Source: Verrucomicrobiota bacterium
GTDB taxonomy: Bacteria; Verrucomicrobiota; Verrucomicrobiia; Chthoniobacterales; UBA10450
Assembly (NCBI GenBank): GCA_003217875.1
Contig: QHMR01000005.1
Location: forward strand, 1 to 38,774
Direction of reading: 5' to 3'
DNA: 38,774 nucleotides
The translations under genes were made by a program, and so were the position numbers. Below, piece by piece: positions 16,566-25,298 of the stretch. Position 1 is the first letter of the stretch; every line of letters starts with the position of its first letter. The notes below the pieces were generated by a model that made no database searches, was not told the DNA's origin, and was given only the letters and a program-made list of their open reading frames with translations.

Positions 16566-18743
16566 TTACTTAAAAATGAGAACCTCGAGTGCTCCGTTGC
16601 GCCGGAGCACGTTTACTCCTACGTCGCCTTCATCGTGTCTGGTGAGCAGAAGATCAACTCGCGCATCTCCTACTTTCAGATCACGAATGCTGACCTTTGG
16701 AAGGAAGGCGGGCAAGACTGGCTTCGAAAACACCAGCTTTTGTTCCGGAGCCGACACTCTCAAGCCGAGACAAGCTTCAAGCAAAAGAAAGACTGCACCC
16801 GACGCCCAAGCCTGCGGATTACAGGCTACAGGATAGAGCGTCGGACCTTCACCAAGACGCCTGGGGAAGCCGCAAAATAGTTCCGGCAAGCGATGGAGAT
16901 CGAAGAATAGACTAGCATCGAGCAAACCTGCGAGGAGCATCGCTGCCGACTCTTTCAATCCGTATCGCGCAAACCCGGCGGCAATTAGGGCGTTATCATG
17001 CGGCCAGACCGATCCATTGTGATACGACATGGGATTGTAGCGCGCCTCGCTGCTAGCGACCGTGCGGATGCCCCAACCGGAGAACGATGTTTCGTTGCTA
17101 AGCGTAGCGGCTACAGTGCGCGCATGCTCCGCCGTCGCGACACCCGCGAAAAGACAGTGCCCCGCGTTCGAGGTTCGCACTTTGCAAGGCTGCTTGCTCC
17201 CGTCCAAGGCAAGCGCATAAGTTGAAATGTCGTCACACCAAAAAGCTTTCTGGAATCGGCCACGGAGCGCTTCCGCCTGTTTTGACAACTCGCGCGCACG
17301 TGGTGCGTCACCGAATATCCTGGCCAGTTCGCTGGCTGCCGTCTTGGCAGCGTAAACGTAGCCCTGCACTTCGCAAAGCGCGATTGGTCCTTCGGCAGGA
17401 GCGCCATCCCTGTGGAAAACCGCGTCGTGAGAATCTTTCCAGCCCTGATGGATGAGACCGTGTTTCGCTTTGCGAGCATATTCCACGAAACCGTCGCCAT
17501 CCGAATCGCCATAATGATCGATCCATCCAAGCGCGCGCTCGATGTTTGGCCAAATCGACTCTGCGAAGGCACGGTCGCCCGTGCGCCTGTAATATGCTCC
17601 GGCGAGCATAATAAAAAGCGGCGTGGCATCAATGCTGCCGTAGTACCGCTTAAACGGAACTTCTCCCAACGTGGCCATTTCGTCCGCGCGTATCTCGTGT
17701 ATCACCTTGCCGGGCTCCGCATCCTGCTCCGGGTTGTGCGCGTCGGCCTGGGTAGCTGCCAGGTACGCCAGGACGCCACGTGCGATAGAAGGGTCAAACC
17801 ACAGACACTGGAGCGCGGTGATAATTCCGTCCCGGCCGAATACCGTGCTGAACCACGGAACACCAGCGTAAGGATACGGGCCATAGGGCGTTTCCGTTCG
17901 CATCATGTGGAGATCGGCGAGCGAACGGTTCAGCCAATCGTTGAACTGTTCGTTCCCCGTAAAAATCTGCGGCTCTCGAGCGCGCACGCATTCGAGCGCA
18001 CTCGCCGCTTCCTCGACAACACTCTCGTAGCAAGGCCTGACGTGTTGTCGCGAATCGCCATCCACTTCACATGCAATCGCGCAGTGGTAGCTGGCGTCTT
18101 TGCCCGCTTCCAGCCGAATTTGAAACGTGGCGACGGACTCGTTAAGCCGAGTGGGTGCCGGATCGAAAACAATTCGCGTTCGGCGAAAACGATTGTCTAA
18201 TCCTTCGTAAGCGAGCACAAGCCCGTCCTTAGTAACCTCCGTTTCCAAGCGACGGCCGCGACGTTCTCGGTTCATCCCGCGCAGCTCGAAAATATCCGCG
18301 AAATCAGCATCGAATTCGATTGCGAAAGAAACATCGACGGCTGCGCGTCCGTAGTTATGGATTCTAAGCCGTTCGTGACACGTTTTTTCCCAGAGAATCT
18401 TCGAGCGAAACACGTGTAGAGTTCCTCTCGGGATCACTATCTCGCCGTCCCGCCACGAATCCGGGTTCGTGGCATCCACCGCCATAACCGCGTTGTCTTC
18501 TCTAACGGTAGAGCTGAGCAGCAGCGGGCGGTCCTTTCCGAGTTTCAATGTCAGCCGCGACAAAAACCGAGTGTCCTGATAATAAAGGCCGAGTTCACCC
18601 GTCCCGAACGTCTCGATGTCACCAAACCGGTCGAACACAGCGAAAACCTCGCCCTGTTTCAATACGCGGGTGCGAACATCGACGCGAGCTGACGATGAAC
18701 GAATATAAAATTCATTCCGGACACGGATGACTTCTCTGGCCAT
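16566..18743 (-). CDS. amylo-alpha-1,6-glucosidase / glycogen debranching enzyme
   Basis: 725 aa; FGTGELGLYYQDTRFLSRL N-terminal domain; GVPWFSTVFGRDGIITALQCLWFDP and GSVWPHDNALIAAG motifs. Confidence 0.92.
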   Translation of the reverse strand: MAREVIRVRNEFYIRSSSARVDVRTRVLKQGEVFAVFDRFGDIETFGTGELGLYYQDTRFLSRLTLKLGKDRPLLLSSTVREDNAVMAVDATNPDSWRDGEIVIPRGTLHVFRSKILWEKTCHERLRIHNYGRAAVDVSFAIEFDADFADIFELRGMNRERRGRRLETEVTKDGLVLAYEGLDNRFRRTRIVFDPAPTRLNESVATFQIRLEAGKDASYHCAIACEVDGDSRQHVRPCYESVVEEAASALECVRAREPQIFTGNEQFNDWLNRSLADLHMMRTETPYGPYPYAGVPWFSTVFGRDGIITALQCLWFDPSIARGVLAYLAATQADAHNPEQDAEPGKVIHEIRADEMATLGEVPFKRYYGSIDATPLFIMLAGAYYRRTGDRAFAESIWPNIERALGWIDHYGDSDGDGFVEYARKAKHGLIHQGWKDSHDAVFHRDGAPAEGPIALCEVQGYVYAAKTAASELARIFGDAPRARELSKQAEALRGRFQKAFWCDDISTYALALDGSKQPCKVRTSNAGHCLFAGVATAEHARTVAATLSNETSFSGWGIRTVASSEARYNPMSYHNGSVWPHDNALIAAGFARYGLKESAAMLLAGLLDASLFFDLHRLPELFCGFPRRLGEGPTLYPVACNPQAWASGAVFLLLEACLGLRVSAPEQKLVFSKPVLPAFLPKVSIRDLKVGDARVDLLLTRHDEGDVGVNVLRRNGALEVLIFK

Positions 18744-19798
18744 TACGCGCGCACCTCCAAACGCTCATGTTGTCTGGTGTTAGTTAGTCGTTCGTACACC
18801 TGCACGTAATCATGTGCCATTCGCGCGGCGGTAAACCGATGGTCAAAGACTTCGCGACAACGTTTCCGGCTCAATTCCGGTACTCGCCGCACTGCGTCAA
18901 CTGCATCTTCCAACCCTTCCACGATGAATCCTGTATGACCTTCTTCCATCACCTCGGGAACTGCCCCGCCGCGGTAGGCAATCACCGGCGTGCCACAGGC
19001 CATCGCTTCAATGATGACAAGCCCGAACGGCTCTGGCCAGTCGATCGGGAAAAGCAAAGCGTATGCGTTGCTGAGGAATTCCTCTTTCTCTCCTTCGCCG
19101 ATCTCTCCCACGAACTCCACAAACGGATGGCGCAGCAACGGCTCGACTACGGTCTCAAAATAATCCTTGTCCACCCGATCGACCTTTGCAGCGAGCTTAA
19201 GTGGGATGCCAACCTGCTTCGCAATTTCGATTGCCCGATCGACTCGTTTCTCGGGCGAAACCCGCCCCAGAAAAGCAAGATAAGTTCCCGTTTTGTCGCG
19301 AAACTGATACATGTCTGCTGGCAGACCGTGGTACACCGTGGCCTGCCAGTTCGCCCACGGCAACGGCTCTCTTTGGCCATTCGAAATCGAGATCACCGGC
19401 ATCTCTCGAAATTCCTGGTAAAGCGGAACCAGATCAGGAAGATCGAGCCGGCCGTGCAATGTGGTTACATGCGTTATCTGCTCACGACGGCTCAGGGGAA
19501 AGTGCAGGTAATCAGTATGAAAATGGACGATGTCGAACTCCGCAGCGCGTTGCACGACGTTTTCCAGCATCAACATGTGGTGCGCCAACCGGTCCACGCA
19601 GTGCTTGTCCATACGCAATGAGCGCCGGCACGCCGCGACGAGGTGCGCCTTGGTCTCCGAATCTCCGCTTGCAAAGAGCGTCACGTCGTGGCCCTGCCGA
19701 ACCAATTCCTCTGTGAGATAGGACACTACCCGTTCGGTGCCGCCATAGTATTTTGGCGGCACGCTCTCGTAGAGCGGCGCGACTTGAGCAATACGCAT
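18743..19798 (-). CDS. glycosyltransferase family 4
   Basis: MRIAQVAPLYESVPPKYYGGTERVVSYLTEELVRQGHDVTLFASGDS...FLGRVSPEKRVDRAIEIA...EPFGLVIIEAMACGTPVIAYRGGAVPEV. Confidence 0.94.
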   Translation of the reverse strand: MRIAQVAPLYESVPPKYYGGTERVVSYLTEELVRQGHDVTLFASGDSETKAHLVAACRRSLRMDKHCVDRLAHHMLMLENVVQRAAEFDIVHFHTDYLHFPLSRREQITHVTTLHGRLDLPDLVPLYQEFREMPVISISNGQREPLPWANWQATVYHGLPADMYQFRDKTGTYLAFLGRVSPEKRVDRAIEIAKQVGIPLKLAAKVDRVDKDYFETVVEPLLRHPFVEFVGEIGEGEKEEFLSNAYALLFPIDWPEPFGLVIIEAMACGTPVIAYRGGAVPEVMEEGHTGFIVEGLEDAVDAVRRVPELSRKRCREVFDHRFTAARMAHDYVQVYERLTNTRQHERLEVRA

Positions 19799-19906
19799 AG
19801 CAGCTCAACCCTTTCTTGATAAGAACCTGTTCGAAATTCTTCGGCTCAATCGACTTGAATGAAGATCACAAACGCCTCACAACAGCGCGCTTGTCGCCTT
19901 CGTCCT

Positions 19907-21616
19907 TCAGCCCTCGCGAACAACGTCGGTCGGCTTTTTATCTTCGCGCAAGGCAAGGAAAACGGGTGCACGCAATTTTCCATCGCGAGTCCACTCGACG
20001 AACTTGATTTGAGCGACAAACTTCGGATTTACCCAATGCATCTTCTTCATCATGGAAGGCGTAATCCCCTGAACCCATTGCCCGTTTTGTTTTGATGGCA
20101 GATCGACGAATGGACAATCGTCGCGGGCTTCTTTTAGGAATTTCTTATGCAATATCGATAACGACTTGGCAGTGAAGCCGGTGCCGACTTTTCCGGCAAA
20201 CACCAACTTGTTATCATCGTAGTACCCAACCAGGATTGCACCGAAATGTTTGCGCGCGCCCTGCGGTGGCGTGTATCCGCCTATGACGAATTCCTGTTCG
20301 TTGGCGCACTTGAGCTTGATCCATGCGCCGCTTCGCCGGCCGGGTTCGTAAGCGGAATCCCGCTGTTTACCGATAATCCCTTCCAGACCGCGACGTTTCA
20401 CTTCTTCGAGCAGCCGTTTGGCATCATTTCCGATCGCGCCCGAATAGCGAATCGGTTCACCCGCGCCCGCGCAAAGTTTTTCCAGAACGTTCTTTCGCGC
20501 CTCCAACGGCAGTCCGATCAAGCTTTTGCCATCAAGCTGAAGCAGGTCGAATGCGTACAAATAGATCGGCGATTTTCGTCCTTCCATCTCGCGAGCTTGC
20601 AAAAGTTGAAACGACGAGCGGCCCTCGTCGTCGAGCGCGACTACTTCGCCGTCGATCACACATTCACGTGCAGGCACATTCTTTACTGCCTCGACGATTT
20701 CCGGGAAACGCGCGTTCAAATCGTTTTGGTTTCGCGAGAACAATGAGACCTTCTCATCTCTCTTAACTGCGATCAGCCGAATGCCGTCAAACTTGAGCTC
20801 ATAGATCCAATCGCCGGTCGCTGGCGGTTTGTCGACTAGCTTCGCTTTCATCGGCTCGATGAAACGCGCCTTCGCCGAGGGCAAATCTGCGATTGTAGGG
20901 CTGCCGCTCCGGCTGCCAGGCTTCCCGACAGGCAGGCGACGCGCCTGCCCTACAACTTCATCGTTTTCCTTTTTTTTTATGGCTTTTTTGATGCGAGCTT
21001 TGAATTGCGAAGTCGGACTTTCATCCGTTTGCCGATTGGATTCCCACTCGGCATCACGTGCTTCAGCGATTTGTTCCATCGTGCGCCCAGTCTTCACTGA
21101 CTGATCTTCGAGTTTTTTCGAAATTGGTTTTGCGCCAGTGCCCGTTTTCAGGATCAGCCACTGATTCTTTTCATCATCACGACCGCGGATCCGCACAAGC
21201 GTCCATTCGCCCTTGGCCTTTTTACCGTCGAGAACGAGGTGAAGCTTGCCTTCGCGGAGCGATTTCAGCGGCTGCTCACCGTAAACGTAGTAGGTCCCGC
21301 GGTCCCAAACCATCACTGTGCCGCCGCCGTATTGGCCTTCCGGAATGACGCCTTCGAAGTCCTCGTATTCGATCGGATGATCTTCCACTTCCACGGCGAG
21401 ATGTTTTTCGCCTCGGTTCCAGGGCAGCCCTTTCGGCAACGCCCACGATTTCAGCACTTCTTCCATCTCGAGACGGAAATCATAGTGCAAACGGCGGGCA
21501 GCGTGTTTTTGAATCACGAAACGCGACGCGCCTTTGACTTTTTTTGGTAGCGGTTTACCCGCCGGCTCAGCTGTCTTCTTGAAGTCGCGTTTTCGCTTGT
21601 ATTCGGCCAGTCCCAT
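19907..21616 (-). CDS. ligD: LigD-type 3'-phosphoesterase plus ATP-dependent DNA ligase
   Basis: RFVIQKHAARRLHYDFRLEMEEVLKSWALPKG (PE domain) and DWIYELKFDGIRLIAVK (KxDG ligase motif); no polymerase domain. Confidence 0.94.
   Translation of the reverse strand: MGLAEYKRKRDFKKTAEPAGKPLPKKVKGASRFVIQKHAARRLHYDFRLEMEEVLKSWALPKGLPWNRGEKHLAVEVEDHPIEYEDFEGVIPEGQYGGGTVMVWDRGTYYVYGEQPLKSLREGKLHLVLDGKKAKGEWTLVRIRGRDDEKNQWLILKTGTGAKPISKKLEDQSVKTGRTMEQIAEARDAEWESNRQTDESPTSQFKARIKKAIKKKENDEVVGQARRLPVGKPGSRSGSPTIADLPSAKARFIEPMKAKLVDKPPATGDWIYELKFDGIRLIAVKRDEKVSLFSRNQNDLNARFPEIVEAVKNVPARECVIDGEVVALDDEGRSSFQLLQAREMEGRKSPIYLYAFDLLQLDGKSLIGLPLEARKNVLEKLCAGAGEPIRYSGAIGNDAKRLLEEVKRRGLEGIIGKQRDSAYEPGRRSGAWIKLKCANEQEFVIGGYTPPQGARKHFGAILVGYYDDNKLVFAGKVGTGFTAKSLSILHKKFLKEARDDCPFVDLPSKQNGQWVQGITPSMMKKMHWVNPKFVAQIKFVEWTRDGKLRAPVFLALREDKKPTDVVREG
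20894..20954. repeat. TGTAGGGC...GCCCTACA palindromic element inside ligD
   Basis: tgtagggctgccgctccggctgccaggcttcccgacaggcaggcgacgcgcctgccctaca; ends are inverted, with internal ggcaggcg/cgcctgcc stem; encodes VGQARRLPVGKPGSRSGSPT in frame. Confidence 0.85.
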
Positions 21617-21657
21617 TCCACCAAATTAACCACGGATCGCCTTCCTGCACGCGAAGT

Positions 21658-21680
21658 TGTAGCGCCAGCGCGCGAGCGCC
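21658..21680. repeat. TGTAGC-type GC-rich partial element
   Basis: tgtagcgccagcgcgcgagcgcc between tsf and ligD. Confidence 0.4.
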
Positions 21681-21703
21681 TATTTTTATCCTGGTCTTTG
21701 CAA

Positions 21704-21726
21704 CAACGCGTTGAGCACAACGCGTT
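21704..21726. repeat. caacgcgttgagcacaacgcgtt palindromic repeat, copy 2
   Basis: Near-identical to 12143-12165; immediately downstream of the tsf stop. Confidence 0.8.
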
Positions 21727-21730
21727 TAAC

Positions 21731-22348
21731 CTAAGTTTCGCTCGGCAACGGCTCGCCGACGAGATAACGCACGAAGCGGCGGATCACGATGTTCTCGCCA
21801 AGCTCGGCTATCTTGGCACTGAGCAAATCTTTGATGGTCACATCAGGATTTTTGATGAAGGCTTGTTCGAGCAAGCAAACAGTGCTGTAGAATTTCTCGA
21901 GTTTTCCTTCGACGATCTTCTCAGCAACTTGTTCCGGTTTCCCCTTTACTTGAGCTTTGTAGATCTCGCGCTCGGCTTCGATCAGATTACCGGGAACATC
22001 GCCGCGACTAACGTAAAGCGGATGCGCTGCAGCAATATGCAGCGTAATGTCTTTCACGAACTCGCGGAAATTCTCGTTTCGCGTCACAAAATCAGTCTCG
22101 CAATTCACCTCGACGAGCACGCCGACCTTGCCTTGTAAGTGAATGTAGGAAGCTACGATGCCTTCCTTCGTCACACGCGACGATTTCTTTCCGGCGCTGG
22201 CGATACCTTTCGTCCGCAAAATCCCCTCCGCTTTGGTCAGATCACCGCCGCTTTCGACAAGAGCGCGTTTGCAATCCATGAAGCCCGCATTGGTTTTCTC
22301 GCGGAGTTGCTTCACTAGCTGTGGGTCGATGTCAGTCGTTGCGTTCAT
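21731..22348 (-). CDS. tsf: elongation factor Ts
   Basis: LVKQLREKTNAGFMDCKRALVESGGDLTKAEGILRTKG...EVNCETDFVTRNENF. Confidence 0.96.
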   Translation of the reverse strand: MNATTDIDPQLVKQLREKTNAGFMDCKRALVESGGDLTKAEGILRTKGIASAGKKSSRVTKEGIVASYIHLQGKVGVLVEVNCETDFVTRNENFREFVKDITLHIAAAHPLYVSRGDVPGNLIEAEREIYKAQVKGKPEQVAEKIVEGKLEKFYSTVCLLEQAFIKNPDVTIKDLLSAKIAELGENIVIRRFVRYLVGEPLPSET

Positions 22349-22398
22349 CAGGTGTTAAATTGTTAATTTCAGAACTTTGCGCTGATGCAACGCAAAGA

Positions 22399-23130
22399 TC
22401 AGGCGGAAACCCCTGCCATTTCGACCTGTTCGCGAATGCGCGCTTCGTTGCTTGCTGAAACAATGGCATCCACGAGCTTTTGCAAAATCACGCGAATAGC
22501 GCGAATCGCATCGTCATTACCAGCAATTGGATAATCAATGACCTCAGGGTCCGCATTGGTGTCCACGATGGCGACCACTGGAATCCCGAGGCGCCGCGCC
22601 TCATTCACAGCATTTTGCTCACGAATCGTGTCGATTACCACCAGGGCATCAGGTAACTGCGACATCTCGATTATCCCTTCGAGATTGCGCCGGAGTTTCG
22701 CCGCCTCGCGATTAAGCGCCGCCAATTCCTGTTTTCCCATTTTCTTGTATTCGGGCGACTGCTCGATCTCTTCGATGTATTTCAATCGCCCAATGCTTTT
22801 GCGAATGGTAGCGAGATTCGTCAACGTGCCGCCGAGCCAACGCTGATTAACATAAAACTGCCCGCACGCCAGTGCCGCCTCCTTAATCGCTTCTTGCGCC
22901 TGCTTCTTGCAGCCGACGAATAAAATTTTGCCGCCGCGGCGCGCGACCTCCTGGAGGAATTCCGTGGCCCGCCGAAGTTGAAGGACGGTCTCGTCCAAAT
23001 TGATAATGTAAATCTGATTGCGCTGTTCGAAGATGAAAGGCTTCATCTTTGGATTCCAACGCTTCGTCTGGTGTCCAAAATGGACGCCAGCTTCCAACAA
23101 TTCAGGCACTAATTCTGTTGTATCTGCCAT
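22399..23130 (-). CDS. rpsB: 30S ribosomal protein S2
   Basis: LLEAGVHFGHQTKRWNPKMKPFIFEQRNQIYIINLDETV...NQRWLGGTLTN...VAIVDTNADPEVIDYPIAGNDDAIRAI. Confidence 0.97.
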   Translation of the reverse strand: MADTTELVPELLEAGVHFGHQTKRWNPKMKPFIFEQRNQIYIINLDETVLQLRRATEFLQEVARRGGKILFVGCKKQAQEAIKEAALACGQFYVNQRWLGGTLTNLATIRKSIGRLKYIEEIEQSPEYKKMGKQELAALNREAAKLRRNLEGIIEMSQLPDALVVIDTIREQNAVNEARRLGIPVVAIVDTNADPEVIDYPIAGNDDAIRAIRVILQKLVDAIVSASNEARIREQVEMAGVSA

Positions 23131-23436
23131 AAGAGAAATTCCCGAGGGGGAGCTTCCAGAGCGGGACACCGAAGATGCTACAGCACCCGCCCGTGCGCAA
23201 CCAGAAATTCCTCACTCAGGTGATGTCCATTGAAGGGGACGCTGCTGCGATTACCGACCGGCGCCAGGCCAACCGCACGTAGCCCCGCAGCGCGTGTGTC
23301 CAGGACGCCATGCCACCGTGTGTAGCTGGCGGCTTCCTGGACTCCGGAAGAACACTGTATCCGCAAGTTACCGCCAAAAATTCGCAACCAAACGGGAGCA
23401 GCGGCCCATGACGAGCCGCTATCTTGGTTCTCAAAG

Positions 23437-24333
23437 ATGAGACCAAATTTAATCAAAATCACCGTGACCGCCGCAGCGAGTTTTTTTGGCTTAACGACTC
23501 ATTTGCGCGCGCAGGAGGTAGCAACTGTTCCGGAAGTGGAAATCACCGGAACCGCTCCGGGCGTTCTTCGCCAAGAGTTACAGGTAGGCCAGTACGGGCA
23601 GCCGGAGTGGACGACAGAGCGCGCCTTCAGCAACAGCCGCGTTTATGTGCGGCCGGCTGGGACGCTTGAGTTCAACCAGTTCTGGACTCCAGAATTTGCC
23701 GAAGGCCACGTCACACACAGCTTTCGCGAGGAAGTCGAAATCGGCTTGCCGTATCGGTTTCAACTCGATCTCTATCAGAACTGGGGCATAGAACGAGGAG
23801 ACGCCTTCTACAAAGGCTCAAGCGTGGAGCTTCGTTATGCGCTTGCTAACTGGGGAAAAATTCCGCTAAACCCGACCCTTTACGGCGAGTGGAGCTTTAA
23901 TGACAATGCGCCCGACGTATGGGAGCTCAAGCTGCTGCTTGGTCAAACATTCGCCCATCGTTGGAACTGGGCCGCTAACCTCACATATGAACACGAAAAT
24001 GGAGGGCCGCGCGAACGTCTGTTCGAGATGAGCAGCGCGCTGACCTATGCGCTAATTGATCAGACCCTCAACGTCGGCATCGAAGCTCTCTTTGAACACG
24101 CCACGGAGGCCGGCTCGCGGAGTGATCCTACGTACGAATTCCTCATCGGCCCGAGTGTCAAACTTCGACCCACACGCAATACTTTTGTCACGGTATCGCC
24201 ACAGTTCGGCGTAACCCACGACTCGCCGGACGCGAAGGTGTTTGTCATCGCGGGATTTAACTTCTCTTTCGGTGGGCCGCGCGCCCCGAGAGAAGAAGGC
24301 ATTCGAGCGCCTGCCTCAATGTTCGGGCGCTAA
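23437..24333 (+). CDS. putative outer-membrane beta-barrel protein
   Basis: Signal-like N-terminus ending LRAQE, alternating amphipathic strands (FRLQ.. WNWAANLTYEHENGG; FVIAGFNFSFGG at C-terminus). Confidence 0.6.
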   Translation: MRPNLIKITVTAAASFFGLTTHLRAQEVATVPEVEITGTAPGVLRQELQVGQYGQPEWTTERAFSNSRVYVRPAGTLEFNQFWTPEFAEGHVTHSFREEVEIGLPYRFQLDLYQNWGIERGDAFYKGSSVELRYALANWGKIPLNPTLYGEWSFNDNAPDVWELKLLLGQTFAHRWNWAANLTYEHENGGPRERLFEMSSALTYALIDQTLNVGIEALFEHATEAGSRSDPTYEFLIGPSVKLRPTRNTFVTVSPQFGVTHDSPDAKVFVIAGFNFSFGGPRAPREEGIRAPASMFGR

Positions 24334-24685
24334 ACATCGAGAAATGGTGTGGCCTTATCACGCAATTTTTCGGTGTGCGCACGGGATTCGTGAGCTGCCG
24401 CCTAGTTCGGCTGACCTGTTCGGTTTTTTGCTTTGACGCAAATTTCCTACTTGTACCTCGAAGCTGCATACGAACACGCTCCGGAAGCGACCTCGTCGGG
24501 CCGTGCGTTTGCGAGTCTCTTCGAAACAGCGGTAGTGAACTCAGGTTCAACAACCCCTCTTGCCTGGCAAGCGATTCCGGGATGTGGCAACCACATACAT
24601 CGCGTGGCGAAATGTGCTGCCGCGGTCTTGCTCGCTTGACGCTGGATTGCAGCGTCATCGGGAGCGCGCCTAGAGCAACGCGGTG

Positions 24686-25222
24686 CTATCGCGAGCCTTT
24701 CTCCGCGTATCTCGCCAGCACCCAGCAGAGATCAGAAAGCCGGTTGAGGTAACGCAAGATCTCCGGATTAAGATCTTTCTCTCCGGCGCCTAATGTGGCG
24801 ATGCGCCGCTCTGCTCGCCGACATGTTGTGCGGGCAAAATCGATCGCAGCGGACAAGGGTGTTCCACCTGGTATAACCCAATCCTTCGAATAAAGCGACT
24901 TGTCTTTCTCAAGCTCGGAAATGACTCCGGTGATCCGATCCACCATCTCCGTTGTGGTAAGATGAAACCCATCTTTGACGTAGCGTTCCCGGTCGCCTGT
25001 CGCCGTCGCCAGCTCACCCATGACGACGATCAAATCTTTTTGTGCAGCTAAAATCTCGCCTGAAATGAATTTGTCCGTTGAAAATGATCGGGCGAGACCA
25101 AGCGCGGCGGTGAGCTCATCGATACAACCGTAAGCATCAACGCGCGGATCAGCTTTCGACAGGCGCCGGCCATACATAAGGGAGGTTTCACCCTTATCGC
25201 CCTTTTTGGTTACGATCGACAT
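24686..25222 (-). CDS. PduO-type cob(I)alamin adenosyltransferase
   Basis: MSIVTKKGDKGETSLMYGRRLSKADPRVDAYGCIDELTAALGLAR...VIPGGTPLSAAIDFARTTCRRAERR...LRYLNRLSDLCWVLARY. Confidence 0.93.
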   Translation of the reverse strand: MSIVTKKGDKGETSLMYGRRLSKADPRVDAYGCIDELTAALGLARSFSTDKFISGEILAAQKDLIVVMGELATATGDRERYVKDGFHLTTTEMVDRITGVISELEKDKSLYSKDWVIPGGTPLSAAIDFARTTCRRAERRIATLGAGEKDLNPEILRYLNRLSDLCWVLARYAEKGSR

Positions 25223-25298
25223 CCGCCAAACTGTAGGCCGTTTATGCAAACTCGGAGCCGACACACAGGCCCTACCATCTTTGCTGGCGAGCCGTGTT

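Noticed and set aside
17412-18200. 262-aa plus-strand ORF
   Set aside because: Antisense to the amylo-alpha-1,6-glucosidase gene; compositional shadow
23178-23462. 94-aa minus-strand ORF upstream of rpsB
   Set aside because: No family resemblance; lies in a likely leader/intergenic region
24257-24658. 133-aa minus-strand ORF, or an RNA gene in the 24334-24685 gap
   Set aside because: The ORF overlaps the end of the outer-membrane gene and looks non-coding; no tmRNA, RNase P, SRP or riboswitch signature seen. An 8-bp hairpin at 24637-24657 (tgacgctg/cagcgtca) is too weak to call
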